Below the pieces are notes generated by a model that was not told where the DNA came from, did no database searches, and worked only from the letters and a program-made list of their open reading frames with translations. From an uncultured Eubacteriales bacterium (lineage in GTDB: Bacteria > Bacillota > Clostridia > Christensenellales > UBA1242), in contig CATKYT010000005.1 in the NCBI GenBank assembly GCA_949841245.1, positions 1-46,962 on the forward strand: DNA of 46,962 bases, read 5' to 3'. Positions 24,900-33,080 of this stretch are shown here, piece by piece (position 1 is the first letter of the stretch; each line of letters begins with the position of its first letter). Position numbers and translations under genes: made by a program.

Positions 24900-26675
24900 T
24901 TACATCTTTTCCACACTGTCAATACCAAGTGTCCATAAAGCTTTTTCTAAACATGACTTAACTAAATTGCAAAGAGCAAGCATACTTGACTTTTTGTTTT
25001 GGTCATTCTCAGTCAAAATCTTATGATTGTTATAGAAAGTGGAAAATGCACTTGCAAGGTCAAAAGTTGACAAACAAAGGTTATTTAGCGAATATGTTTC
25101 ATAAGCAATTTGATAAGAAGAAATAAGTTTGATAAGAGCCAAAATAATGTTTCTTTCATCATCATTTTCCACTTCAACTTTTCCGCCTTTAAACTCACCT
25201 TTGACAAGCAAAGAGTTGATGCGTGCAATTGTATATTGAATATATGGTCCAGTTTTTCCGTCAAAAGACAAAAACTTTTCCATGTCAAAAACATAATCTT
25301 TTGCCACCGTGTTGGAAAGGTCCCCAAACTTCATTGCTCCAACACCTATTCGTCTTGCAAGTTCATTGTCACCCACGATGCCATTTTCGGCAAGTTTGGC
25401 ACTTGCACTTTCCACAAGCATATTTACAACATCTTTAAGTTTAACAACTCCGCCTGCTCTGGTTTTGAAAGGTTTGCCGTCACGACCATTCATTGTTCCA
25501 AATGCAACATGAGTAAGTTTTTGTTTTTCTGGCGAAATTCCAGAAAGTTTACAGCATCTGAACACCTGCTCGAAATGCACGCTTTGACGATTATCTGTAA
25601 TATAAACAATTTCATCTGGATTAAATTCTTTGTTGCGCATTAATATTGTGGCAATGTCAGTTGTTGCATACAAATCTCCACCATTATATTTCTTAATAAT
25701 CGCAGGTGGCATTGGATTTTTATATCGCTGTGGCTCATCTTCACTTTTCTTAGGAATAGGCACATGCTCGCCTTCACGAGCCACATCAACAACCAAAGCG
25801 CCTTCACTTTCACGAGCCAATTTTTTGTCAACAAAGATGTTTATGGCATTGTCAATGTAAGGGAAAGAATCACTTTCTCCTAAATACAACTCAAAAGTGG
25901 CGTTTAAAAGATTGTAATTTTTTTCAATTTCACAAACAGATAATTTTCTTATCTTATTATATATAGAAAAATAAGGTTCTTTTTTTTGTTGAATGAAAAG
26001 AGTGTATTCATCTGCCAACTTTTTAAATTCTTCATCTTCATCTTTGCGTTTGCTTGCTTTTGGATATTCTTCATTCAAAACATCAAGTGTAACATTTTTA
26101 AGTTCCAATTCAGTTAAATTAGCATTCTTTGCAAAAAACTGATCCAAAAATCCATCTTGATGAAGTTGCAAAATTGTCAATCCCATTTGAAGTCCAAAAT
26201 CACCAAGATGCACATCAGAAATCGTCTTGTCGCCCATAACCATGTGCAAACGCTTTAATGCTTCCCCAACAATTGGCGAACGCAAATGTCCCACATGCAA
26301 TTCTTTTGCCACATTTGCCCCACCATAATCAAAGAAAATAAGTCTTGGATTTTTCACTTTTTCTATACCAGAATTTTTATCTGTTAAAACAAACTCTGCA
26401 AAGTTTGAAAGTGCTTTATCTGAAACTTTAACATTAATAAAACCTGGCATAACGGCAGAAAATTCAAATTCATCATTTTTAATGTTTTCCACGATTTTTG
26501 TCGCCACATCTAAAGGTTTGCACCCTATACTTTTTGCCACAATCATGGCAAAATTACTTTGGAAATCACAAAGTTCTGGACGATTGGAAAAAGAAACTGC
26601 AAGCCCATCACAAGAATATCCCAACTTTTTGACAGCGACACTTAAAATTTCGGTTATTTGTTCTTTAAAATTCAT
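24900..26675 (-). CDS. argS: arginyl-tRNA synthetase
   Basis: This 591-aa class I synthetase charges tRNA-Arg. Features in order are the N-terminal additional domain (about 1-110), the signature 'HVGHLRSPIVGEALKRL' (HIGH motif as HVGH), and 'GDFGLQMG'. The 'YITDNRQSVHFEQVF' and 'GKPFKTRAGGVVKLKD' (KMSKS-equivalent region) motifs follow, then the C-terminal DALR anticodon-binding domain ending 'CLEKALWTLGIDSVEKM'. ATG 26675 has a GGAG SD; the track start four residues earlier does not. It has its own consensus promoter, and the leader is too short for a T-box. Confidence 0.97.
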   Translation of the reverse strand: MNFKEQITEILSVAVKKLGYSCDGLAVSFSNRPELCDFQSNFAMIVAKSIGCKPLDVATKIVENIKNDEFEFSAVMPGFINVKVSDKALSNFAEFVLTDKNSGIEKVKNPRLIFFDYGGANVAKELHVGHLRSPIVGEALKRLHMVMGDKTISDVHLGDFGLQMGLTILQLHQDGFLDQFFAKNANLTELELKNVTLDVLNEEYPKASKRKDEDEEFKKLADEYTLFIQQKKEPYFSIYNKIRKLSVCEIEKNYNLLNATFELYLGESDSFPYIDNAINIFVDKKLARESEGALVVDVAREGEHVPIPKKSEDEPQRYKNPMPPAIIKKYNGGDLYATTDIATILMRNKEFNPDEIVYITDNRQSVHFEQVFRCCKLSGISPEKQKLTHVAFGTMNGRDGKPFKTRAGGVVKLKDVVNMLVESASAKLAENGIVGDNELARRIGVGAMKFGDLSNTVAKDYVFDMEKFLSFDGKTGPYIQYTIARINSLLVKGEFKGGKVEVENDDERNIILALIKLISSYQIAYETYSLNNLCLSTFDLASAFSTFYNNHKILTENDQNKKSSMLALCNLVKSCLEKALWTLGIDSVEKM

Positions 26676-26705
26676 TTTATTCTCCAAGTAAAACTTAATT
26701 ATTAA

Positions 26706-26734
26706 ATTATAAAAAATAAAAATAATTTTGTCAA
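26706..26734 (-). promoter_or_regulatory. SigA-type promoter of argS
   Basis: On the minus strand: TTGACA (26729-26734), a 17-nt spacer, TATAAT (26706-26711), with the SD about 20 nt downstream. Confidence 0.88.
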
Positions 26735-26752
26735 CCTATTTATCTTTCCAAC

Positions 26753-26777
26753 AAAAAAGGCTGAAAAATCCAGCCTT
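26753..26777 (-). terminator. intrinsic terminator after recR
   Basis: AAGGCTG-GATTTTT-CAGCCTT followed by a T-run on the minus strand, overlapping the recR stop. Confidence 0.88.
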
Positions 26778-27369
26778 AAATTTCTTGTCTTTGTTCCAAT
26801 GCTTTTTCAAGTGTAACTTCATCAGCAAATTCAATATCACTTCCCATTGAAATGCCTTGTGCAAGTCTTGTAACTTTTACACCCAAAGGTTTTAAAAGTC
26901 TTGCAATATACATTGCAGTGGCTTCCCCTTCCACATTTGGATTTGTCGCCATAATTACTTCCTTGACGCCATTTTTATTGACACGAGCCAAAAGTTCCTT
27001 AATTTTTAAATCATTTGGACCTTTGTTTTCCAACGGATTGATTGTGCCAAACAATACATGATAAACTCCATCAAAACTTTTAACTTTTTCCATGGAAATA
27101 ATGTCTTTTGGTTCTTGCACAACACAGATAAGTTTGTTGTTTCTGCGTTGACAAATTGGACAAACATCACTTGAACTGTAATTTCCACATTCTTTGCAAA
27201 GTCTGACTTTATCCTTAACTTCCAAAATTGCCTTAGCAAAATTTTCTGCTTTGTCTTTGTTGTTTTCAATAATATAAAAAGCATAGCGTTGTGCAGTCTT
27301 TTTTCCGACCCCTGGCAACGCTCTGAAATATTCAATCAATCTTTCAATAGGCTCATCAAATTCGTTCAT
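26776..27369 (-). CDS. recR: recombination mediator protein RecR
   Basis: This 197-aa protein is full length. It has the N-terminal helix-hairpin-helix ('YFRALPGVGKKTAQRYAF'), a C4 zinc finger ('CKECGNYSSSDVCPIC', about residues 54-69) and a Toprim domain ('ICVVQEPKDIISMEK', 'MATNPNVEGEATAMYIARLL'). The C-terminal 'VTRLAQGISMGSDIEFADEVTL' is diagnostic. RecR works with RecO/RecF in loading RecA at gaps. ATG 27369 has a GGAG SD; the track's upstream extension (MMDRARFCLAAKRSV) runs through a GC-rich structured leader and is probably not translated. It follows ybaB, the common dnaX-ybaB-recR order. Confidence 0.96.
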   Translation of the reverse strand: MNEFDEPIERLIEYFRALPGVGKKTAQRYAFYIIENNKDKAENFAKAILEVKDKVRLCKECGNYSSSDVCPICQRRNNKLICVVQEPKDIISMEKVKSFDGVYHVLFGTINPLENKGPNDLKIKELLARVNKNGVKEVIMATNPNVEGEATAMYIARLLKPLGVKVTRLAQGISMGSDIEFADEVTLEKALEQRQEI

Positions 27370-27452
27370 AACACTCCGTTTCGCCGCCAAACAAAATCGT
27401 GCTCTGTCCATCAAGTAAGTAAAATAATCCGCTGGCGATTTGCGGCGACTTT
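27370..27452 (-). promoter_or_regulatory. GC-rich, structured leader ahead of recR
   Basis: This 83-base segment between ybaB and recR is much richer in G and C than its surroundings. On the minus strand TCGCCGC near the 5' end is complementary to GCGGCGA near the 3' end. The latter sits in a GTTT-loop-AAAC hairpin just before the recR SD, so a long-range stem or loop pairing is possible. A CCGC/GCGG mini-hairpin also lies within it. No match to SRP RNA or a known riboswitch was recognised. Confidence 0.4.
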
Positions 27453-27526
27453 AAATTAGTTTTGTTCAAAGTTCCACATAAACAAAAAAACTTATATTTA
27501 CTTGTTTTCTTAAAGTAAGTGGCTTG

Positions 27527-27844
27527 TTACATTCCTAAATTAGGCAATTTTGTTTGTTCATCAGCAGTAATCTTTGAAATGCAATCATTTACAGCAGAAA
27601 CCACCAAATCTTCCAACATTTCCACATCTTCAGGGTCCACAACTTCTGGTTTAATTTTTACGCTTTTAACAATCTTATTGCCAGTCATAACAACTTCAAC
27701 CATGCCACCACCCACTGATGATTGATATTCTGTTGAATCAATTTCTTCACGAATTCTTTTCATGTCTTCTTGCATTTTTTGTGCTTGGCGCATAAGTTGT
27801 TGCATATTTCCGCCACCAAATCCACCACCAAATCCGTATCCCAT
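27527..27844 (-). CDS. ybaB: YbaB/EbfC family nucleoid-associated protein
   Basis: This 105-aa protein has the characteristic start 'GGGNMQQLMRQAQKMQEDMKRIREEI' and the core 'YQSSVGGGMVEVVMTGNKIVKSVKIKPEVVDPEDVEMLEDLVVSAVNDC'. Family members bind DNA as dimers and affect nucleoid structure. It begins 1 bp after the deaminase stop, with AAAGGAG inside the deaminase coding sequence. The location between dnaX and recR is conserved in many bacteria. Confidence 0.95.
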   Translation of the reverse strand: MGYGFGGGFGGGNMQQLMRQAQKMQEDMKRIREEIDSTEYQSSVGGGMVEVVMTGNKIVKSVKIKPEVVDPEDVEMLEDLVVSAVNDCISKITADEQTKLPNLGM

Positions 27845-27845
27845 T

Positions 27846-28298
27846 TTAAAAATCTCCTTTATATTTATATTTTCTCAAAACATCAACTGCGTCATCTCTA
27901 AGTATGTTTACAATCTCAATTTTGCGATTTTTTATGTTTTCTGCCATTTTTTCTGACGAAATCATAACTTCTTCACATATATATTTATTACTGTCTTCTA
28001 ACCTTGCTCCAAAAACAATTTTATTAATGTTTTCATATAGTATTGCTCCCATACACATTGGGCAAGGTTCACAACTGCTGTAAATCGTACAGCCTTTCAA
28101 CTCTCCACAAAGAATTTTTTTATTTTTAGCATCTTGAATAGCAATCAGTTCTGCATGACAAAATGGAGTATCATTTTCTATTTTCCTGCTGTCGCTTCTG
28201 CCAATAATCCCCCCGCTGTTAACAATTATTGCACCATAAGGGTAAGTCGCAGATTTTGAAAGTTCAATTGCTATTTTCAAATAATCTTCGTCAGTCAA
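27846..28298 (-). CDS. nucleoside/nucleobase deaminase (CDA fold; TadA/GuaD-like)
   Basis: This 150-aa protein has the zinc site of the cytidine-deaminase fold: 'CHAELIAI' (HAE, catalytic Glu) and 'SCEPCPMCMGAIL' (PCxxC). Its position next to dnaX is where tadA often lies in Firmicutes. However, the TadA motif 'GEVPVGA' is replaced by 'TYPYGAIIV', and the C-terminal 'GaxDpKaGa' loop is missing. The sequence is closer to guanine deaminase or general nucleoside deaminases, so the substrate (tRNA-A34 or a free base) is unresolved. The start is TTG at 28298, behind AAAGGAG. Confidence 0.8.
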   Translation of the reverse strand: MTDEDYLKIAIELSKSATYPYGAIIVNSGGIIGRSDSRKIENDTPFCHAELIAIQDAKNKKILCGELKGCTIYSSCEPCPMCMGAILYENINKIVFGARLEDSNKYICEEVMISSEKMAENIKNRKIEIVNILRDDAVDVLRKYKYKGDF

Positions 28299-28310
28299 AG
28301 TTTGCTCCTT

Positions 28311-29749
28311 TTAATCTTCAATTTCAACTTTGTTTCCAAAGAAAGTTGTAATTTTTTTTATGTCTTTTTCCGTTTTTTGTTGTGCATTTTCAAATTTCAC
28401 AACTTCAAACTGTAAGTCCAGACCTTGCCAACGAATGGCACTTTCGATGTCTTTTCTCCCACTTTCCAAAACATCAATCAAAAAGTTGTCGCTGGATCGA
28501 ATGACCAATTTCCCATCTTCAATTTTGGCATTTGTGATGTCACCACATGCCACATGAAGTGAAACTTTTTTATGTTCTTTAAGATAAAGCACCACTTTTC
28601 CCCAAACATTGCTGGCTGAAACCTTGGTTACATCTTTTTCAATTTTCAGTTTTTTTTTACATCAAAACCAAGCATAGCAGTCAAACAAGTTGTTTCCAAT
28701 AAAAGCCTAACTGAAAGGGTATATCTAAGTTCGCTTTCAGCGCTTGAAAACACTTGCATATAGCGAATTAAATCTTTTTCTTCAAACTTTTGTGCTTGCG
28801 ATTGATACAATCCAAAAACTTCGTCTGTCAAATTTAAAATTTCATTGGCATTTTCACAAGATTTGCATACAAGCAAATTTCTTGAATGCTTAGATAAATC
28901 TTTTGAAAAGACAGCCAAGTTTTTGCCTTCTTTTTCAATTTGGTCAATAAGTGCCAACACCCCACCAACATCTTTTTCTTGAATCTTGTCAAAGAAATTG
29001 ATAATTAAATCATGGTCGGTTGTGCCTAAAACACTTAAAGTCTTTTCTTTCGAAATTTTTCCTTGGCAATAAGATGCAATTGAATCTGCAATTGAAAGTG
29101 TATCTCTTACACTTCCTTCGCCTGCACTTGCAATAATTTTCAAACTTTCATCATCACATGAGATGTTTTCTTTTTCAAAAACCTTTGCCAAATGTTTGGA
29201 AAGTTCTTCTCTTGAAACAAGTCTGAAATCAAAACGCACACATCTTGAAAGAATGGTTTGTGGCAACTTATGCACTTCTGTTGTTGCCAAAATGAAAATT
29301 ATGTGAGCAGGTGGTTCTTCCAAAGTTTTAAGCAAAGCATTAAATGCACTGTCTGAAAGCATGTGAACTTCGTCAACAATATAAACTTTATATTTTGCGC
29401 CAACAGGCATAAACTTAACTTTATCTCTTATTTGACGAATGTCGTCAACTTTATTGTTTGATGCTGCATCAATTTCAATGATGTTGATGTCTGTTTCTTG
29501 CTCTAAACGCTTGCAATTTTCACATTCTCCACAAGCTGAACCATGCACAGGATTAAGACAATTAACAGACCTAGCAAAAATTTTTGCAACCGAAGTCTTT
29601 CCTGTTCCACGAGTTCCCGTAAAAAGATAAGCATGCCCAATTTGGTCATTTACAATTTGATTTTGCAAAGTGTGTGTAATGTGGTCTTGTCCAATTACTT
29701 CTTCAAAAGTTTTTGGACGATATTTTCTGTAAAGTGCAATATGGTTCAT
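28311..29749 (-). CDS. dnaX: DNA polymerase III gamma/tau subunit, two frames joined at an A9 slippage site
   Basis: Clamp-loader ATPase. From ATG 29749 (GGAG SD) the zero frame encodes 367 aa, ending at TGA 28646. It includes Walker A 'GTRGTGKTSVAKI', a zinc finger ('CLNPVHGSACGECENC'), Walker B 'VYIVDEVHML', sensor 'LEEPPAHIIFILATTE' and 'SRCVRFDFR', plus domain III. The C-terminal tau-like domain continues in the -1 frame to 28311 ('NVWGKVVLYLKEHKKVSLHV...ITTFFGNKVEIED'). The frames join at nine A residues right before the stop (GTA-AAA-AAA-AAC-TGA). An added A, or a -1 shift, gives a continuous protein of about 479 aa. This fits gamma plus tau production by transcriptional slippage or frameshifting, as known in Thermus and E. 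coli; a sequencing indel is the alternative. Confidence 0.9.
28646..28658 (-). promoter_or_regulatory. dnaX recoding/slippage site (A9 plus zero-frame stop)
   Basis: Nine A residues on the coding strand (T9 at 28650-28658) are followed by C and a zero-frame TGA that would end the gamma form. The -1 frame stays open through the conserved C-terminal domain. Confidence 0.75.
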
Positions 29750-29762
29750 GCTTTCTCCAAAA

Positions 29763-30512
29763 TTAATATTTTTCTCTTGCAATCACTGAAAAGTTGTCAA
29801 CATCAAGGCAAGCTGCACCAATCAAAGCACCATTGACATTTTCAAGTTGAAGGATTTTTTTATAGTTGTTTATATTCACGCTTCCACCATAAAGGATGGT
29901 TGCTTTCTGGCTTGCTTTTTCAGAATAAAGATAAGCAATCTCTTTTCTGATTGTTTCAGCCATTTTCTTTATGTCACTGTTTGTGGCATTTTTACCTGTT
30001 CCAATCGCCCAAATAGGTTCATAAGAAATTATGACACTTTCAAGTTCGTTTTCATAAATTCCTTTAAGGTCTTCATCAAGTTGTTTTCTGACAAATTGAC
30101 AAGCCTGTTTGTTTGTGCGTGTTTGCAAATTTTCTCCAACACACAAAAACACTTTAAGCCCATTTGCAAGAGCAGTTTTAATTTTTTTATTGATTGTTTT
30201 GTCTGTTTCTTTAAATTTAGTTCTTCTTTCAGAGTGTCCTATGATTGTATAGGTCGCTCCCAAATCTTTAATCATGCTGGCACTTATTTCACCTGTGTAA
30301 GCACCTTTTTCTTCTTCGCTTATGTTTTGCACACCAAATTCTACATTGGATTTATCAAAAAGTTCTTTGGCAACAGACAAATGAGTATATGGCACACATA
30401 AAACAATGTCGTTCTTACTGCTTTTAACTTTTGTTACAAAAGTCATAGCATAAGACTTAAACTCACTTGGTGTTGTGTTCATCTTAAAGTTTCCGATAAT
30501 CAACTTTTTCAT
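29763..30512 (-). CDS. tpiA: triosephosphate isomerase
   Basis: This 249-aa TIM barrel interconverts DHAP and glyceraldehyde-3-phosphate. Active-site motifs are present: 'GNFKMN' (Lys; Phe replaces the usual Trp of NWKMN), 'IIGHSERR' (catalytic His95-type), 'YEPIWAIGTG' (catalytic Glu) and the phosphate loop 'LYGGSVN'. An AAGGAG SD supports the start. It is between pgk (27 bp upstream) and dnaX (13 bp downstream), so glycolytic and replication genes appear to share a transcript. Confidence 0.97.
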   Translation of the reverse strand: MKKLIIGNFKMNTTPSEFKSYAMTFVTKVKSSKNDIVLCVPYTHLSVAKELFDKSNVEFGVQNISEEEKGAYTGEISASMIKDLGATYTIIGHSERRTKFKETDKTINKKIKTALANGLKVFLCVGENLQTRTNKQACQFVRKQLDEDLKGIYENELESVIISYEPIWAIGTGKNATNSDIKKMAETIRKEIAYLYSEKASQKATILYGGSVNINNYKKILQLENVNGALIGAACLDVDNFSVIAREKY

Positions 30513-30539
30513 AAAAATCTCCTTAAAATTATTTTAAAG

Positions 30540-31709
30540 TTACAATGTGTCGATTACTTCAATAGCCGGCAAAACTTTTCCTTCCATAAGTTTCATGCTT
30601 GCACCACCACCTGTTGATAAGTGGTTAATTTTATTTGCCACTCCACTTGCTTTGATGGCACTTACACTGTCGCCACCACCAACTATGGAATATGCCCCAC
30701 TTTTTGCAACGGCTTTGGCAATTTTTATTGTGCCTTTTTTAAATCTTGGGTCTTCATACATTCCAAGTGGACCATTCCAAATGATTTGCTTCGCTTTCAA
30801 GATTTCATTGCAGAAAAGACTTATAGTTTTATTTCCAATGTCCAGCCCAACCATATCTCCTTTAAGTTGAGTTGTTTTGATTGCCTTACCTTTTTCTTTA
30901 ACTATGGCAACATGGTCAACTGGAAGCAGAATTTTAACACCTTTTTCTTGTGCGGTTTTTAAAATTTGTTTAGCATTGTCAATTTGGTCAAGTGAAACAA
31001 TGGATTCACCAACATTGATGCCTTGTGCCTGCAAAAATGTGTAGGCCATGCCACCACCAATAATGATTGTATTCGCTTTATCCATAACATTGTTAATCAA
31101 ATTAAGTTTATCAGCAACCTTTGCCCCGCCAAAAATGGCTACAAAAGGATGTTTTGGTTGTTCAAATGCTTTTTCAAAAACTGACAATTCTTTTTCCACC
31201 AAAAAGCCGATTGCATTAGGCAATTTCAAAGCAACGCCATAGTTTGAAGCATGTTTTCTGTGAGCAACACCAAAAGCGTCATCAACATAAATGTCAGCAA
31301 GTGAAGCAAGTTTTGCCACAAAAGCATTATCATTTTTTTCTTCACCTGGGTCAAATCTAAGATTTTCCAGAACAAGCAAGTCACCATCTCTAAGTTTTGA
31401 AACAGCAGAGTTAACTTCATCGCCTGTCACTTTATTGCAAAATCTTACACGATTAGGAAAATATTTCATCAAGTTTACAGAAACTGGGAACAGCGACAAA
31501 AATTTGTCATAACCCTTAGGTCTGCCAAGGTGAGAACAAACAATCACTTTGGCACCATTTTGCAATAAATATGAAATGGTAGGAATTGCTTGCACAATTC
31601 TGTTGTCATCTAAGATGTCACCCTGATTGCTGAGTGGCACATTGAAATCACAACGCAAAAGAATGGTTTTTCCTTGAATGTTTTTTAAATCTCTAATCGT
31701 TCTTTTCAT
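30540..31709 (-). CDS. pgk: phosphoglycerate kinase
   Basis: This 389-aa protein is the usual length. Motifs are 'LLRCDFNVPL', 'VICSHLGRPKG', 'LVLENLRFDPGEEKND' and 'VDDAFGVAHRKHASN' in the N-domain. The nucleotide domain has 'FVAIFGGAKVADKLNLINN', 'IIWNGPLGMYEDPRF' and 'IVGGGDSVSAI...HLSTGGGASMKLMEGK'. It makes ATP and 3-phosphoglycerate in glycolysis. The SD is AGGGGATAA. It is the first gene of the pgk-tpiA-dnaX run; a TTTACA-18-TATATA promoter lies upstream. Confidence 0.98.
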   Translation of the reverse strand: MKRTIRDLKNIQGKTILLRCDFNVPLSNQGDILDDNRIVQAIPTISYLLQNGAKVIVCSHLGRPKGYDKFLSLFPVSVNLMKYFPNRVRFCNKVTGDEVNSAVSKLRDGDLLVLENLRFDPGEEKNDNAFVAKLASLADIYVDDAFGVAHRKHASNYGVALKLPNAIGFLVEKELSVFEKAFEQPKHPFVAIFGGAKVADKLNLINNVMDKANTIIIGGGMAYTFLQAQGINVGESIVSLDQIDNAKQILKTAQEKGVKILLPVDHVAIVKEKGKAIKTTQLKGDMVGLDIGNKTISLFCNEILKAKQIIWNGPLGMYEDPRFKKGTIKIAKAVAKSGAYSIVGGGDSVSAIKASGVANKINHLSTGGGASMKLMEGKVLPAIEVIDTL

Positions 31710-31782
31710 AACTTATCCCCTGTTTATATATAGTTTACAACATTTCTTTCTGTAAATCAAACATTTTGAAATAAATTTTAAA

Positions 31783-32706
31783 TTATGCCTTATCGAAAGC
31801 ATCTTTCAAAAGTGCCAAGCAGGCATTCACATCTTCACAAGTGGCAAGTTTAAATCTCAATTCACTGCTCATTGGCAAACTTTTGGAATACCACAACAAA
31901 TGTTTTCTTAAATAAAGTTTAAGCCAATTTTCTTCAAAATGTTCGCGTAAAATGTCAATATGACGACAAACTTGTTGAAATTTATCCACTTTTAAATTCA
32001 GGCTTTTCAACTCAGAAAAAATCCAAGGTTGCCCCAAACTTCCACGACCAACCATAATTCCATCAACACCAGTTTCTTTCATTTCGGCAAAACTTTTTAA
32101 ATCAACTACATCTCCATTGCCGACAACAGGAATTTTAAGGCTGGCTTTAACTTTTGCAATTGCTTCATAATCGGCATGCCCACTGTAACCTTGTGCCACA
32201 GTTCTTGCATGAAAAGTAACAAAGTCCGCACCGCTTTCTTCGCACATTCTTGCAAATTCCAAAAAATTTTCTGATTTGTTGCCTTTTCTAAACTTCACAG
32301 AAAGCATTTTGTCTGTCGATTTTTTGCAAGTGGAAATAATTTTGCTGGCAAGTGGCAAATTATCCATCAAAGCACTGCCTTCGCCATTTTTGACAATCTT
32401 AGGTGCAGGACAACCCATGTTGATGTCAAAACTGTCAAACTTAGCAAGCAAGGGTGACTTAATCGCCTTTTCCAAATATTCTTCTTCATGCCCAAAAATT
32501 TGAGCAATTTTAAATTTTTCCGCATCGGTGGTCAATGTCATAAACCCAGTTTTGGTTGGATTATGCGCCATAGCCCGAGCAGACAACATTTCCGTTACAG
32601 TGGCATCAGCACCAAAGTTGGAAGCAATGTTTCTAAATCCAACATCAGTGACTCCTGCCATTGGTGCAAGAAACAAAGGGTAATTCTTAAAGTCTAAATT
32701 ATTCAT
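31783..32706 (-). CDS. dusB: tRNA-dihydrouridine synthase (DUS family)
   Basis: This 307-aa flavoprotein reduces uridines in the tRNA D-loop. It has 'FLAPMAGVTDVGFRNIA' (FMN-binding start), 'FDINMGCPAPKIVKNGEGSALM' (with the catalytic Cys region), 'VKFRKG', 'TFHARTVAQGYSGHADY', 'IPVVGNGDV' and 'DGIMVGRGSLGQPWIF'. The DusB assignment is by Firmicutes convention; substrate position is not proven. There is no SD. TATGAT lies exactly 6 nt before ATG with TTGAAG 16 nt further up, so a leaderless mRNA is predicted. Confidence 0.93.
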   Translation of the reverse strand: MNNLDFKNYPLFLAPMAGVTDVGFRNIASNFGADATVTEMLSARAMAHNPTKTGFMTLTTDAEKFKIAQIFGHEEEYLEKAIKSPLLAKFDSFDINMGCPAPKIVKNGEGSALMDNLPLASKIISTCKKSTDKMLSVKFRKGNKSENFLEFARMCEESGADFVTFHARTVAQGYSGHADYEAIAKVKASLKIPVVGNGDVVDLKSFAEMKETGVDGIMVGRGSLGQPWIFSELKSLNLKVDKFQQVCRHIDILREHFEENWLKLYLRKHLLWYSKSLPMSSELRFKLATCEDVNACLALLKDAFDKA

Positions 32707-32712
32707 GATTTA

Positions 32713-32740
32713 ATCATAACACAAAAATGCCATTCTTCAA
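32713..32740 (-). promoter_or_regulatory. dusB promoter placing +1 on the start codon
   Basis: On the minus strand, TATGAT (32713-32718) is followed by six bases and ATG 32706. A TTGAAG -35 (32735-32740) lies 16 nt upstream of it. Confidence 0.55.
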
Positions 32741-32741
32741 A

Positions 32742-32766
32742 ACAAAAAAGCAAGTTTACACTTGCT
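32742..32766 (-). terminator. intrinsic terminator after the HU-like gene
   Basis: AGCAAGT-GTAA-ACTTGCT followed by TTTTTTG on the minus strand, directly after the HU-like stop. Confidence 0.85.
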
Positions 32767-33042
32767 CTATTTGTTTACTGCATACTTAAAATTTCTGTAA
32801 CCTTTAAAGTCCACCATCTTTTTAGGTTTGCAAATATAATAACGCTTTGTTTGTGGATTTAAAAATTTTCTTTCCTTCTTTTCCAACATGGCAAACTTAC
32901 CAAAGTTACGCAAAGAAATTTGCTCTCCTTTCGAACACACTTCCAAAATAGTGTCCTTAAATTCATCTAAAAATAAACTGCATTTGCTTTTAGATAATTT
33001 AGTTTTTCTTGACATAATAGTCACAAATTCTGATTTATTCAT
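32767..33042 (-). CDS. HU/IHF family DNA-binding protein
   Basis: This 91-aa protein from ATG 33042 (GGAGG SD) has the HU architecture: two N-terminal helices ('MNKSEFVTIMSRKTKLSKSKCSLFLDEFKDTILEVCSKGE') and a beta-arm region. The signature 'ISLRNFGKFAMLEKKERKFLNPQTKRYY' matches HU 'v.l.gFG.F....R..RNPqTg'. The arm is divergent ('ICKPKKMVDFKGYRNFKYAVN'), with Phe in place of the typical 'P.F..gk.lK..vn'. It is probably a divergent HU paralogue. The ORF-track start would add nine residues without SD support. Confidence 0.85.
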   Translation of the reverse strand: MNKSEFVTIMSRKTKLSKSKCSLFLDEFKDTILEVCSKGEQISLRNFGKFAMLEKKERKFLNPQTKRYYICKPKKMVDFKGYRNFKYAVNK

Positions 33043-33080
33043 AAACCCTCCTGCAAAAATTTTTGCCAAAATAATGCAAA

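Noticed and set aside
26676-26735. T-box leader upstream of argS
   Set aside because: The promoter-to-SD distance is only about 20 nt, far too short for a T-box.
27370-27414. N-terminal extension of RecR (MMDRARFCLAAKRSV)
   Set aside because: A GGAG SD points to ATG 27369, and the family start matches MNEFDEPIERL. The extension covers the structured leader.
27370-27520. SRP (4.5S) RNA candidate near dnaX/recR
   Set aside because: The conserved GGUCCGGAAGGAAGCAGC-type apical loop is absent.
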